From positions 1-11,091 of the forward strand of contig CALNCU010000222.1 of NCBI GenBank assembly GCA_937875395.1: DNA of 11,091 bases, in the 5' to 3' direction. Of this stretch, positions 1 through 6,927 are shown piece after piece. This DNA comes from an uncultured Armatimonadota bacterium. Lineage in GTDB: Bacteria > Armatimonadota > UBA5829 > DTJY01. The notes under the pieces are model-generated. The model had not been told where the DNA came from. It ran no database searches and saw nothing but the letters and a program-made list of their open reading frames with translations. The stretch's first letter is position 1; every line of letters begins with the position of its first letter. The translations under genes and the position numbers were made by a program.

Positions 1-946
1 ATGAGAGCAGCAGCGGGGATATATTCCCCCCCTGAGACCGGTAGAACAGGGTGGCCCTGTGCTTGTGTATGGTGTCCAGAATACTTAGCGGGAGGGCAAA
101 CCATTCTGTCTGCCTGGCTTTTACAAGTGCCGCGGGCGGCAGAAGCGGAGAGAGGGGCCGGTATCTTCTTGGAACGGGCCAGTGGTCTCTGTGTATAAGG
201 TACGTATATACCCTGCAGTTCCCGGCAAACTCCTCTCCGCGGGCGGCAAGTTCGCTTAAGGCAAAGCTTGTAAAGGTACCCGTGGGCCAGTGATCTACAT
301 GAACATCGTTTGTATCCAGGGTAACCACCACATCCGGCTTATAGGCAAGCAGCACGGTTTCAACATCTTTAAGAAGAGACTCTCCGCAGTAGACGGCTTT
401 GCGCGTCAGGGAGTTTGAGTAAGGGGAACGCGTGCTGCGGGTTCGGCGGGAACGCACGGGGGCGTTCGGCAGCCAGTGGGCAGGGAGCCACATTTGGTTC
501 AGATACTGGTTGGGGTATCCCAGAAAGGTGATGTTTTCGGCAGGAATCCCCAGGTACTTCATTGCAGTAATGGTCTCCCTCTGCCGCATGTATCCCAGGC
601 GGATAAACTGCTCCGGCCCGGTTTTAAGTGTCTCTTCAAACAGTATGACAGAGAGTTCCGGGTACTCTCCGTTGGTCATAAGTACCAGCTTAACCTCCGC
701 ATCGGCAGAGATGGCCTGCTGAATAAGGCCCGCGCACCCAAGAGTTTCATCATCTTCATGCGGCGCAAAGATTAGAATCTTGGTACCTTTTTCTATGGGC
801 GGCAGATCTTTAAGGGTCACCTCCTCCCGCAGATTCAAATTATAAAGGGAACGTTCAAGGACAACCCACCGCACAAATGAGATAAGAGCCGCCAGTGCAA
901 CCAGGTATATTATAAATTTAATCAGCTTGCGCCTTCTAACAGTCAT
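1..946 (-). CDS. Membrane-anchored PIG-L/LmbE-family N-deacetylase (partial, C-terminus off the window)
   Basis: Start is ATG at 946-944; the frame stays open for 315 codons to the window edge. PIG-L family enzymes are zinc-dependent deacetylases that remove N-acetyl groups from GlcNAc-type substrates (GlcNAc-PI, mycothiol and bacillithiol precursors). Visible: a basic N-terminus (RRRK) then one hydrophobic segment at about residues 8-27, predicting an N-in anchor with the catalytic domain outside the cytoplasm; the first metal motif APHEDDETLG at 61-70 (His63 and Asp66 as likely ligands, Asp65 as general base); LVLMTNGEY at 88-95; the second motif HVDHWPTG at 216-223 (His216, His219); and the C-terminal family signature HRATLFYRSQ at 296-305. 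The family core is therefore nearly complete here. The start overlaps the stop of the upstream GNAT gene (ATGA), so the two are probably translationally coupled. The substrate cannot be told from sequence. Family assignment is firm; topology is inferred. Confidence 0.93.
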   Translation of the reverse strand, partial: MTVRRRKLIKFIIYLVALAALISFVRWVVLERSLYNLNLREEVTLKDLPPIEKGTKILIFAPHEDDETLGCAGLIQQAISADAEVKLVLMTNGEYPELSVILFEETLKTGPEQFIRLGYMRQRETITAMKYLGIPAENITFLGYPNQYLNQMWLPAHWLPNAPVRSRRTRSTRSPYSNSLTRKAVYCGESLLKDVETVLLAYKPDVVVTLDTNDVHVDHWPTGTFTSFALSELAARGEEFAGNCRVYTYLIHRDHWPVPRRYRPLSPLLPPAALVKARQTEWFALPLSILDTIHKHRATLFYRSQGGNISPLLLS

Positions 947-1572
947 ACGTTATCCTTCAGCATAATCAGCCAATCCCCCTGGGTATCATGCGTGCGCCCT
1001 TTAGCCTTAAAACCAAACTTTTCATAAAGATGCACCGCCGGGGCGTTCTCCGGCCGCACCTCCAGGCGCACCTGCTTTATTTTAAGGGATTTAAGATAGT
1101 TTAGTCCAGTCAAAAGGAGTTTGGATCCTATGTGCCGCCCCTGGTACTCCGGGTCTACGGCAATAGAGAGGATGCGCGCATTGCATGCACTCTCCTTCCG
1201 CCTGGATTCTGCAAGGAGCTGCATCCAGTTTTTGATTGCAATTCTAACCGGCCTTAACCCCAGGTTATATCTCCCCATGACCCATTTAAGGAATATTCGG
1301 AAGATGTGGCCGTGCAAAACGGCTGTGCGGGGGATTCTTTCAAAGCATGCGGGGGCAAAGATATATCCGGCCGCCCGCCCATCTATCTCCGCTGCAAAAA
1401 ATGCCCCTGGTTCGGAATCCAGGCAGATAGCAAAGATATCTGCAAGCAGTAATGGAGCTATGGGGTGCCCTACGTAGTGGTTGATGCTCTCCGGGAACGC
1501 CGCCATAAATATCTCTGCAATCCTTATAAGATCGGCTTTTGTAGCGTTTCTGTATATAATTTCTTCCGGCAT
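943..1572 (-). CDS. GNAT-family N-acetyltransferase
   Basis: A 209-residue GNAT acyltransferase, expected to move an acetyl group from acetyl-CoA to an amine. The acetyl-CoA loop is clear: SIAVDPEYQGRHIGSKLL at 136-153 fits motif A with its Q/R-x-x-G-x-G/A pyrophosphate loop (QGRHIG). Motif B is at about 170-188 (EVRPENAPAVHLYEKFGF), ending with the usual N-x-x-A-x-x-x-Y-x-x-x-G-F pattern; Tyr183 is the likely general acid. The best match is to the RimI-like branch, but the roughly 70 residues between the first strands and motif A are longer than in RimI, so a ribosomal-protein target should not be assumed. The ATG at 1572 was preferred to an in-frame ATG at 1695: the extra 41 residues would overlap dprA, are low in recognisable structure, and family homology begins right after MPEE. 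The ribosome site (AGAAAG) is weak. It lies 40 bases after dprA and overlaps the PIG-L start by 4 bases. Confidence 0.9.
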   Translation of the reverse strand: MPEEIIYRNATKADLIRIAEIFMAAFPESINHYVGHPIAPLLLADIFAICLDSEPGAFFAAEIDGRAAGYIFAPACFERIPRTAVLHGHIFRIFLKWVMGRYNLGLRPVRIAIKNWMQLLAESRRKESACNARILSIAVDPEYQGRHIGSKLLLTGLNYLKSLKIKQVRLEVRPENAPAVHLYEKFGFKAKGRTHDTQGDWLIMLKDNV

Positions 1573-1612
1573 AACGGTACTTTCTTTTGTAATGTTAATA
1601 TTCACCAAGGGG

Positions 1613-2743
1613 TTATGCGGAGCGGATGTAGGCGCCTCCGGGCACACGGCGGATAAGGCCCAGCATCTCAAGCATGGTGAGCTGGCTTGTTGCAAGCGCG
1701 GGGGAGAGCTTGCATTCAGCTATAATGGTATCTACGGGTTTGGGGTCAAGGCTTAATGAATGTATTATAATTGCCTGGTCCGGTGTAAGGTTAAGGGGAG
1801 CTTCTTCCTGGTAAGATGCGGTTTTTTTAGCGTTTATTTCCAGCTCTTCAAGAATATCTTCTACTTTTTCTACAAGCTTTGCGCCGTCGCGGATAAGCTG
1901 GTGGGGGCCTTCGCTTGTTGGGTGCCCGGCAGACCCGGGTACGGCCCACACATCGCGCCCCTGATCTGCAGCTGTGTTTGCGGTAATCATGGCTCCGCCC
2001 GTGCGTCTGCTTTCAACTACAAGCACGCCCATGGAGAGCCCGCTTACCAGACGGTTTCTAACCGGGAACCTCCAGCCTTCCGGGGGCGTTCCCGGCAGGA
2101 ACTCCGATACAACAGCCCCGTTTTCTGAGATTTCGTCCAGAAGCTTGCTGTTTTCCTTGGGGTAGGGGACGTCCAGCCCGGTGCCTAGGACTGCAATAGT
2201 CCGTCCGCCTGCAATGAGCGCTCCTCTATGGGCGGCGGTATCTATGCCTCTGGCGCCGCCGCTTACAACTGTAATGCGGTGTTCTGCAAGCGACCGGCAT
2301 ATCTTAATGCAGGTGGCCTTGCCGTATTCTGATGCCAGCCGGGTGCCTATAACCGCCACGCCAAAACGGTCGTCCCGGCGTATCTCTCCGCGCACAAAGA
2401 GCACGGCGGGCGGATCGTAGATGTTGATCAGATTTTGCGGGTAGCGGGGATTGTTAAAAGCTATAACATCGGCGCCCAGCCTGTCCAGCGCGCGCAGGTA
2501 ACCATCTACCGGCATTGTTGCTATCTGCCTGATTTTTTTTACTGCATCCGGCTTAAGCCTGGCTTTTTCTATAAGAGCGCTTTCGCTTGCAGAGAAGAGC
2601 CGCTGCGGGCTTCCGAAGCATTTTACAAGCGCTACAGCTCTTCTGGGCGATTCCAGGCGTGCCAGGCGTATCCACCATTTTACCTCTGCAGAATCTATGG
2701 CTGATGGCGTAGGTGTATAATTTATTGTTGCTGCTTCGGCCAT
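1613..2743 (-). CDS. dprA: DNA-processing protein DprA (Smf)
   Basis: A 376-residue DprA. The family binds incoming single-stranded DNA during natural transformation and loads RecA in the cytoplasm. Visible parts: an N-terminal helical (SAM-like) region at about 20-75; the Rossmann-fold core at about 90-300 with GTR at 133-135, SGGARGIDTAAHRGAL at 161-176, AVLGTGLDVPYPKEN at 184-198, FPVRNRLVSGLS at 226-237, GGAMITA at 249-255 and WAVPGS at 266-271; and a C-terminal winged helix at about 318-374 of the kind found in many DprA proteins. Length is normal for the three-domain form. The ATG at 2743 is chosen over an in-frame ATG at 2791 because GGAGG lies 7 bases before it and because the promoter's expected start site falls close to 2791. 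It is the first gene of a leftward unit with the GNAT and PIG-L genes. Presence of dprA alone does not prove competence, since it occurs in most bacteria. Confidence 0.97.
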   Translation of the reverse strand: MAEAATINYTPTPSAIDSAEVKWWIRLARLESPRRAVALVKCFGSPQRLFSASESALIEKARLKPDAVKKIRQIATMPVDGYLRALDRLGADVIAFNNPRYPQNLINIYDPPAVLFVRGEIRRDDRFGVAVIGTRLASEYGKATCIKICRSLAEHRITVVSGGARGIDTAAHRGALIAGGRTIAVLGTGLDVPYPKENSKLLDEISENGAVVSEFLPGTPPEGWRFPVRNRLVSGLSMGVLVVESRRTGGAMITANTAADQGRDVWAVPGSAGHPTSEGPHQLIRDGAKLVEKVEDILEELEINAKKTASYQEEAPLNLTPDQAIIIHSLSLDPKPVDTIIAECKLSPALATSQLTMLEMLGLIRRVPGGAYIRSA

Positions 2744-2750
2744 AACCTGC

Positions 2751-2755
2751 CCTCC
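2751..2755 (-). promoter_or_regulatory. Ribosome binding site deciding the dprA start
   Basis: GGAGG on the minus strand, 7 bases before the ATG at 2743. It supports this start over the in-frame ATG 48 bases upstream, which has no comparable site. Confidence 0.85.
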
Positions 2756-2793
2756 TGCAAGCCATGCAGACGCCTTTCCAACTATTTGCAAAA

Positions 2794-2822
2794 AGTTTAG
2801 CAGAATACTGTAAACATGTCAA
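2794..2822 (-). promoter_or_regulatory. Sigma-70-type promoter of dprA
   Basis: On the minus strand, TTGACA (2822-2817), a 17-base spacer and TAAACT (2799-2794). The -35 is a full consensus match, the -10 matches 5 of 6, and the spacing is ideal. The start site would fall near 2787, giving a leader of about 44 nt before the dprA ATG. No other promoter was seen between dprA and the two genes after it, so this one probably serves all three. Confidence 0.88.
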
Positions 2823-2869
2823 TATATTTATCCACCTAAAGAGTAAGGTTGCATCAAATTTAGCCATAT

Positions 2870-2900
2870 AAAAGGGCCGCCGGATTTTTGGCGACCCCTT
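2870..2900 (-). terminator. Intrinsic terminator of the beta-propeller gene
   Basis: Read on the minus strand: an 11-base-pair stem (5' arm AAGGGGTCGCC at 2900-2890, 3' arm GGCGGCCCTTTT at 2881-2870, with two G-U pairs), an 8-base loop (2889-2882), and U residues forming the end of the stem and continuing past it. It sits 41 bases after the stop codon of the propeller gene and before the dprA promoter, cleanly separating the two units. Confidence 0.85.
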
Positions 2901-2941
2901 CTGATTTTGTATTTGGAATTGTTGGGAGTATTGGTTGAATA

Positions 2942-4648
2942 TTAGGGAAAAGCCGGTACCGCCGGTACAGGGGCGGCTTGAGGGGCTCTTCTTGTTCGCC
3001 TGCCGCTTATTGCCGGGGCGCGGATGCCCATCTCTGCTTCCATCCCAGGCATTATTCCTGTTTCTTCGCCCTGTGCGGAAGGGGTTATTTTTGCGGGCTG
3101 AATTCTGCTGTCTGCAAAGAAGCTCCACTTCTGTTCGGCTTTGTTTCCCATCCAGTCCGTAGCGGTTACGGTTACGGTGTGCAGGCCGTCTGAAAGCGGT
3201 TTTGCGTTTTCATCTGCCGGGAGGGTATACCAGATTATGCCTCGTTCTGGAAGCTGATCAAAATCTACCTTGTTGCCATCCAGGGTCATGGCTATGCTCT
3301 CCGGCTTGATGCCCGCTCCGGGGTCAACAACGGTTGCTATTATATCCATGGGCGGAGCTGCCGGCACGATTCCGCTTCTTTTGGGCCAGACGGGGCTTAT
3401 CTGCGGCGCGGAGGAATCTCCGGCATCTCCGCGGAAGGCGTAGACGCTGCCATCGTCCGCCACTGCAAAGAGTGTTCCGTGCGAGACCGCCGGGGGGGAA
3501 CTAAAATCTACGGTCTCCGGCTTTGCAGGGTCCGGCAGGGCGGGAGCAACTATATTTTTCCACTTTACTTCCCCGGTCTGTGCGTCTATGGCAATTATTA
3601 GCCCATTCTTTCCAACTATCACCACGGTATCATTTACAATCACCGGAGAGGCGGTTACCGGCGAGCCTATATTAAACGGTTTGTTCCATTTCCGTTCCCC
3701 ATTAAGGCCTATGGTGTATAGCTGGTTATCCGTGCTCATAAAATAGAGCGCATCCGTGCCTGCGGCGGGGATGGATGCCACATCGCACGGCAGTTCGCAT
3801 GACCAGGCGATGGATCCTCCAAGCCCCCTGTAAGCGTATATTCTGTTTACGGATGCCAGGTAGACCGTGCTTCCCAGCGCCAGCGGGGTATCGTTTCTGC
3901 GGGTGATGCCTATTTTGGCGGTCCACATTATGCTGCCGTCGGCAACGGAGGCGGCATAGAGGTTTGAATCGTTTGATAGAAAGTAGACGTTTCCGCCGCC
4001 GGTTGAGGGTGGGGAGCTTATATCGTCCTGGGTACGGAAGGCGCCGCCCCATTTGAACCCGCCTGTGCGGGCATCTATGGCATAGAGGCTGTTATCATCC
4101 GAGCCGAAGTAGACTGTGCCTGCATCCACTACAGGGGAAGAGTTGATTGCGCCTTTGGCGGCAAAAGTCCATGCCTGCTGGCCTTTATCTTTTGTTACGG
4201 CGTAGAGCTTTCCGCTGGCCGACCCAAAATATACAAGATCATCTCCAACTGCGGGAGAGGTTCTTAGGGCTGAATCAAGAGGGGCGGCCGCCGGGTAGCG
4301 CCACTTTATGGTGCCGGAGGATGCATCAAGGGCGTAGAGCCGGCCTCCGGTAATAACATACAGCACGCCGTCTGCCACCACGGGGGAGGCAGGGTTATCC
4401 GGCGTGCCCTCAAGTGTGTTCTTCCAGATAAGCTTTAAGGGGAATGATATGCGTTCGCCTGTAAAACCGGTGTGCCCTGCATTGCCTTTGTACATTTTCC
4501 AGTCTTTTGGCCCGGTGTCTTTTGCGGCCTGAGATCTGGCGGCAGAGAGGAGCAGGCTCTCAAGCTGCGCCTGCGCAACCATGGGAGCCAGTAACAAAGA
4601 GAGTATGAGTGCACCAGCAAGTAGTAGGTTATGCCATCTTCTGCACAT
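2942..4648 (-). CDS. Secreted PQQ-type beta-propeller protein with C-terminal Ig-like domain
   Basis: A 568-residue exported protein. Residues 1-27 are a signal peptide: basic start (CRRWH), hydrophobic core, AQA just before the predicted cut at 27/28. There is no lipobox, so it is probably soluble. From DWKMYKGNAGHTGFTGE (49-65) to about residue 407 there are about eight repeats of the outer-strand pattern LYALDA-x-TG-x-x-KW (for example 104-116, 188-200, 352-363), the hallmark of PQQ_2/BamB-like propellers. No cofactor-binding or dehydrogenase features were seen, so a scaffold or binding role is likelier than an enzyme. After it, about 432-512 looks like an Ig-type beta-sandwich (VTVTATDWMGNKAE at 492-505), followed by a low-complexity tail ending in a Pro/Ala-rich stretch preceded by RRTRR. 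A GAGGGAG site 7 bases before the ATG supports the start. The gene has its own promoter and terminator. Ligand and cell-surface partner are unknown. Confidence 0.9.
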   Translation of the reverse strand: MCRRWHNLLLAGALILSLLLAPMVAQAQLESLLLSAARSQAAKDTGPKDWKMYKGNAGHTGFTGERISFPLKLIWKNTLEGTPDNPASPVVADGVLYVITGGRLYALDASSGTIKWRYPAAAPLDSALRTSPAVGDDLVYFGSASGKLYAVTKDKGQQAWTFAAKGAINSSPVVDAGTVYFGSDDNSLYAIDARTGGFKWGGAFRTQDDISSPPSTGGGNVYFLSNDSNLYAASVADGSIMWTAKIGITRRNDTPLALGSTVYLASVNRIYAYRGLGGSIAWSCELPCDVASIPAAGTDALYFMSTDNQLYTIGLNGERKWNKPFNIGSPVTASPVIVNDTVVIVGKNGLIIAIDAQTGEVKWKNIVAPALPDPAKPETVDFSSPPAVSHGTLFAVADDGSVYAFRGDAGDSSAPQISPVWPKRSGIVPAAPPMDIIATVVDPGAGIKPESIAMTLDGNKVDFDQLPERGIIWYTLPADENAKPLSDGLHTVTVTATDWMGNKAEQKWSFFADSRIQPAKITPSAQGEETGIMPGMEAEMGIRAPAISGRRTRRAPQAAPVPAVPAFP

Positions 4649-4679
4649 TATATATCTCCCTCACAAAGGCTATAGTTGC

Positions 4680-4708
4680 AGTATATCGCAATAATAAAAC
4701 AGCGTCAA
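4680..4708 (-). promoter_or_regulatory. Sigma-70-type promoter of the beta-propeller gene
   Basis: Minus strand TTGACG (4708-4703), a 17-base spacer and TATACT (4685-4680): 5 of 6 matches in each hexamer at ideal spacing. The predicted start near 4673 gives a leader of about 25 nt, containing the GAGGGAG ribosome site at 4662-4656. Confidence 0.87.
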
Positions 4709-4797
4709 CTTTTATAAAGCAGGGGGTGTATTCCTTAAGGCAGCGGCATTTAGACGCTACCCGGATAGCTTGTAAGGTGGTTGGGGTGCGGATAAGC

Positions 4798-4830
4798 AGA
4801 GGCGCAGCACAAGAAAAGTACTGCGCCTCT
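4798..4830 (-). terminator. GC-rich hairpin after the zinc-ribbon gene, possible terminator
   Basis: Perfect 10-base-pair inverted repeat, AGAGGCGCAG (4798-4807) with CTGCGCCTCT (4821-4830), around a 13-base loop. It lies 37 bases past the stop of the zinc-ribbon gene. Neither strand has a proper U-run after it, so classic intrinsic termination is doubtful; it could protect the 3' end or terminate weakly. A second, smaller hairpin (TTTGGG/CCCAAA, 4848-4865) sits directly next to the stop codon. Confidence 0.45.
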
Positions 4831-4867
4831 TGCTAAACATAACCGCTTTTGGGGTTCTACCCAAAGA

Positions 4868-5074
4868 TTATTCGGCTGATTCCTCGCGGGTTACTTTATC
4901 CCTGCGAAGGCATTTGCCGCATCGCCAGTCTATATCTACCTTCTCATACATTGCGGGGACGTTTCTAAGCGGGGCGCCGCAAATCCCGCAGACAATTTTG
5001 TTGCTGTAGTTGGTAGAGATGTACTGGTCGCGCCCTGCCTTTGGCGCTGCATCATCCTGCTCAAATTCCGTCAC
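4868..5074 (-). CDS. Small four-cysteine zinc-ribbon protein, function unknown
   Basis: A 68-residue protein with two CxxC knuckles: CGIC at 29-32 and CGKC at 52-55, separated by 19 residues, a spacing expected for one zinc ribbon. The N-terminal 25 residues are polar (rich in D, E and K) and the tail is charged, so it should be soluble and cytoplasmic. I do not recognise a named family. Similar short zinc ribbons act as nucleic-acid or protein adaptors, which is only an analogy. The start is GTG at 5074: GGAGG lies 6 bases before it and a good promoter lies just upstream, which together make the gene convincing despite its size. It stands alone as a single-gene unit. Confidence 0.8.
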   Translation of the reverse strand: MTEFEQDDAAPKAGRDQYISTNYSNKIVCGICGAPLRNVPAMYEKVDIDWRCGKCLRRDKVTREESAE

Positions 5075-5080
5075 GGTAAT

Positions 5081-5085
5081 CCTCC
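5081..5085 (-). promoter_or_regulatory. Ribosome binding site supporting a GTG start
   Basis: GGAGG on the minus strand, 6 bases before the GTG at 5074. It is the main reason for accepting a GTG start for the zinc-ribbon gene. Confidence 0.8.
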
Positions 5086-5104
5086 GCTTTTATTTCTGCC
5101 AGTT

Positions 5105-5134
5105 ATTATACCACTATGCCTGCCCGGTAAACAA
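5105..5134 (-). promoter_or_regulatory. Extended -10 promoter of the zinc-ribbon gene
   Basis: Minus strand TATAAT (5110-5105), a full consensus -10, preceded by TG one base upstream (TGGTATAAT), the extended -10 form. The -35 candidate TTGTTT (5134-5129) at 18 bases matches only 3 of 6, which an extended -10 can offset. The predicted start is about 25 nt before the GTG codon. Confidence 0.72.
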
Positions 5135-5196
5135 CAGTCTGGCACGCTATTTCTTTTTACGACTTTAAGATGTTGTTTGTTGCTGCTCTTTTATAA

Positions 5197-5705
5197 ATCA
5201 GTGCTTGTAAAAATTCTACGCTCTCTGCCTTAGCAGGCACTGTAGGTTATATCTCTTTCTGTAATATTGATAGCCGGTTAGAGATCATCGCCCCTGAAGC
5301 CATCGTTGTAAACAGCCAAATACCGGGTTCGCTTCGAGTTTTTTATGTACTCTGCAGATGCGATGTAGCTGTGTTTATTGCGCCTATCCTTGTAACAGAT
5401 GAAGATATCGGCCTGGTATCAATCATCATCTCAGAAAGTTGCTCAAACGTCGTGAAGTATGCCTGCAATGGTCGAAAAATCTACACCATCTCCATGCAAT
5501 ACTGTGCGGAGCGAGCGGTAGTAGGAATCTCCGACACCGGGCGTGGCTACATTGCGGAGAACTTTACAGTATCACCCCGGGACAGATCGGCGGATATGGG
5601 TTCTCCCTAATACGTAAATCCGCCAGTTCCCTTCGTATAAAAAGCACACCGGACTTTCTTCCTCGCGGATATCTCAAAAATAATAGATTACCAGAGCTCT
5701 TTTAA
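5197..5705 (+). pseudogene. Frameshifted remnant of an RsbW-like anti-sigma/serine kinase (HATPase domain)
   Basis: The only coding remains on the plus strand. Frame 1, open from 5197 to 5610, carries the GHKL N-box (IISESCSNVVKYA, 5428-5466) and the G1 box (ISDTGRGY, 5527-5550), with IPGSLRV upstream as in the first strand of RsbW. The G2 box continues in frame 3: GQIGGYGFSLIRK from 5580, then SLRIKSTPD. Adding one G to the CCCCGGG run at 5575-5581 would join the two as SPRGQIGGYG, so one lost base explains the break. RsbW-type proteins bind sigma factors or anti-anti-sigma factors and use ATP. No ATG, and no start codon with a ribosome site, precedes the first strand in frame; the only candidate is a GTG at 5371, which would cut off the N-terminus. 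With both defects it looks decayed, although the frameshift alone could be a sequencing error. Its end overlaps the UroD-like gene convergently by 18 bases. Confidence 0.72.
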
Positions 5706-6758
5706 AAGCTTTATCATGTACTTGAAGTTTTCAAACGGAACATCAGGTGGGACTGCATGATCTACAGCAGGTATCCATCCTCCTCTGGCATAGAGTTCTA
5801 TGGTTTTTGCCGTGACCTCACAATCTACTTCTTTTTTACCGTTGCTGAGGCGACGTTTGTCTATGCCGCCAAGGAACCTGAACTCGGGGTACTTGCGGGC
5901 ATATTCCACTATATTCTGTTCAGAGGCTATCTCAACAGGGCTGCAGCCTTCTATACCTGATTCAATCCAAAGAGGGATGAGCTCTGATATATGGCCGTCA
6001 CAATCCACAAATACCTTATCTGCACAGGTTCTTTTTGCTTCCTGAACAAGTTCTTTGTACCTTGGCACAAACTTTTCTTTGACTGTTGCGGGCGAGACCA
6101 TGGATGCTGTTTTATACGCCATATCCTCATTTATCATCAGGTTATCTATCCTGGTGCCGGCAAGGTGCTTCCGTATCAACCGTACATTGAAATCCAGGAT
6201 GAAATCGAGCATCTCGTCAATCAAATCTGGCATATCATAGAAGGCCATTGAAAGTTTTTCAAAGCCAAACCATTGCCTCATTGTCCAGTAGAATCCCTGG
6301 ATTGTGAGCATGTAAGGATATGCAGAAGTATGAGTCCGCCGGACTGCTTTGTCAAAATCACTGCCTCTGCGTCCCATATCATCAGGGTTGTACCGTTCTT
6401 TCATTTTGATGAAGTCATTGCAGTTTTTCACAGGGAATTTCAACCACTTTCTGGTGACAAAGCCGCTGCCCTGCGCATCTATTCCATCTGTTCTAAGTGC
6501 GCCTTCCTCATCGTAGTATGTGACATGGCCGTCTTTTTCCTCAACTACGATCTTCTCAAACTGCGGATAGTGGGATGTTGCAAGAGGCAGGCTTTCGAAC
6601 CAGCTATAGTTAAGCAATTCTTCAGTCCTAATCTCTTTAGGATGTCCCTGTTTTAGCCACTCATCCATTGTTGCCTTCCGAATGGGGAACGTCCATATGA
6701 ACGGTTTGTCCGGGTGCTCAAAATTCATTATTGCGCTGTAACGTTCTCTTGGTGTCAT
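5688..6758 (-). CDS. Uroporphyrinogen-decarboxylase-like (URO-D superfamily) protein
   Basis: A 356-residue TIM-barrel protein of the URO-D superfamily, which includes HemE and the cobalamin-dependent methyltransferases MtaA and CmuA. It is a divergent member, of the kind often annotated near sugar-catabolism genes. Recognisable parts: MTPRERYSAIMNFEHPDKP at 1-19 (family N-terminus), GFYWTMRQWFGFEKL at 155-169, INEDMAYK at 209-216, FVDCDGHISELIP at 250-262, FLGGIDKRRL at 295-304 and GGWIPAVDHAVPPDVPFEN at 326-344. The H-x-C zinc pair of MtaA-type methyltransferases appears as DCD (252-254), so methyl transfer of that kind is not supported, and true HemE activity is doubtful. The ATG at 6758 has GGAGGAG 6 bases before it; an in-frame ATG at 6836 lacks this and adds 26 residues without family character. 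It lies 195 bases after the C45 gene and may be read through from it or from its own promoter. The reaction is unknown. Confidence 0.88.
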   Translation of the reverse strand: MTPRERYSAIMNFEHPDKPFIWTFPIRKATMDEWLKQGHPKEIRTEELLNYSWFESLPLATSHYPQFEKIVVEEKDGHVTYYDEEGALRTDGIDAQGSGFVTRKWLKFPVKNCNDFIKMKERYNPDDMGRRGSDFDKAVRRTHTSAYPYMLTIQGFYWTMRQWFGFEKLSMAFYDMPDLIDEMLDFILDFNVRLIRKHLAGTRIDNLMINEDMAYKTASMVSPATVKEKFVPRYKELVQEAKRTCADKVFVDCDGHISELIPLWIESGIEGCSPVEIASEQNIVEYARKYPEFRFLGGIDKRRLSNGKKEVDCEVTAKTIELYARGGWIPAVDHAVPPDVPFENFKYMIKLLKELW

Positions 6759-6764
6759 GGTTTT

Positions 6765-6771
6765 CTCCTCC
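6765..6771 (-). promoter_or_regulatory. Ribosome binding site deciding the UroD-like start
   Basis: GGAGGAG on the minus strand, 6 bases before the ATG at 6758. The strongest such site in the window; it rules out the upstream in-frame ATG at 6836 as the main start. Confidence 0.88.
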
Positions 6772-6831
6772 CACAACGAATACTTAGAGTGCATTTCAAA
6801 ACCCGTGCTGAATAAAGTTCCAGCAGATAAG

Positions 6832-6860
6832 AGCATAACCTACTATAATACGGTTTGCAA
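6832..6860 (-). promoter_or_regulatory. Possible internal promoter for the UroD-like gene
   Basis: Minus strand TTGCAA (6860-6855), 17 bases, TATGCT (6837-6832); each hexamer matches 4 of 6. The predicted start gives a leader of about 67 nt. The match is modest, but the spacing is exact and the 195-base gap otherwise has no explanation. Confidence 0.45.
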
Positions 6861-6927
6861 CGGGCTGGTACTTCATTGCGAACCACGTGTCTCCATGAAG
6901 CCTTCCGTTACGCAATATAGCCGCCTG

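Noticed and set aside
1573..1695. Longer GNAT reading frame with 41 extra N-terminal residues
   Set aside because: It would overlap the dprA end and encodes a stretch without GNAT character; homology begins at the ATG at 1572.
2553..3128. 191-codon minus-strand open frame
   Set aside because: It runs across the end of the propeller gene, its terminator, the dprA promoter and the dprA start, all well supported in other frames; its composition is repetitive-basic and shows no family motif.
5226..5239. Small inverted repeat TGCCT/AGGCA
   Set aside because: Only 5 base pairs, no U-run on either strand and no gene end next to it; expected by chance at this length.
5075..5370. tRNA or small RNA gene between the zinc-ribbon gene and the anti-sigma remnant
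   Set aside because: No cloverleaf arms, T-loop sequence or terminator were found; the zinc-ribbon promoter and the remnant's upstream frame account for most of it.
6759..6836. Longer UroD-like frame starting at 6836
   Set aside because: The strong GGAGGAG site and the family N-terminus both point to 6758; the upstream ATG also lies within the possible -10 box.
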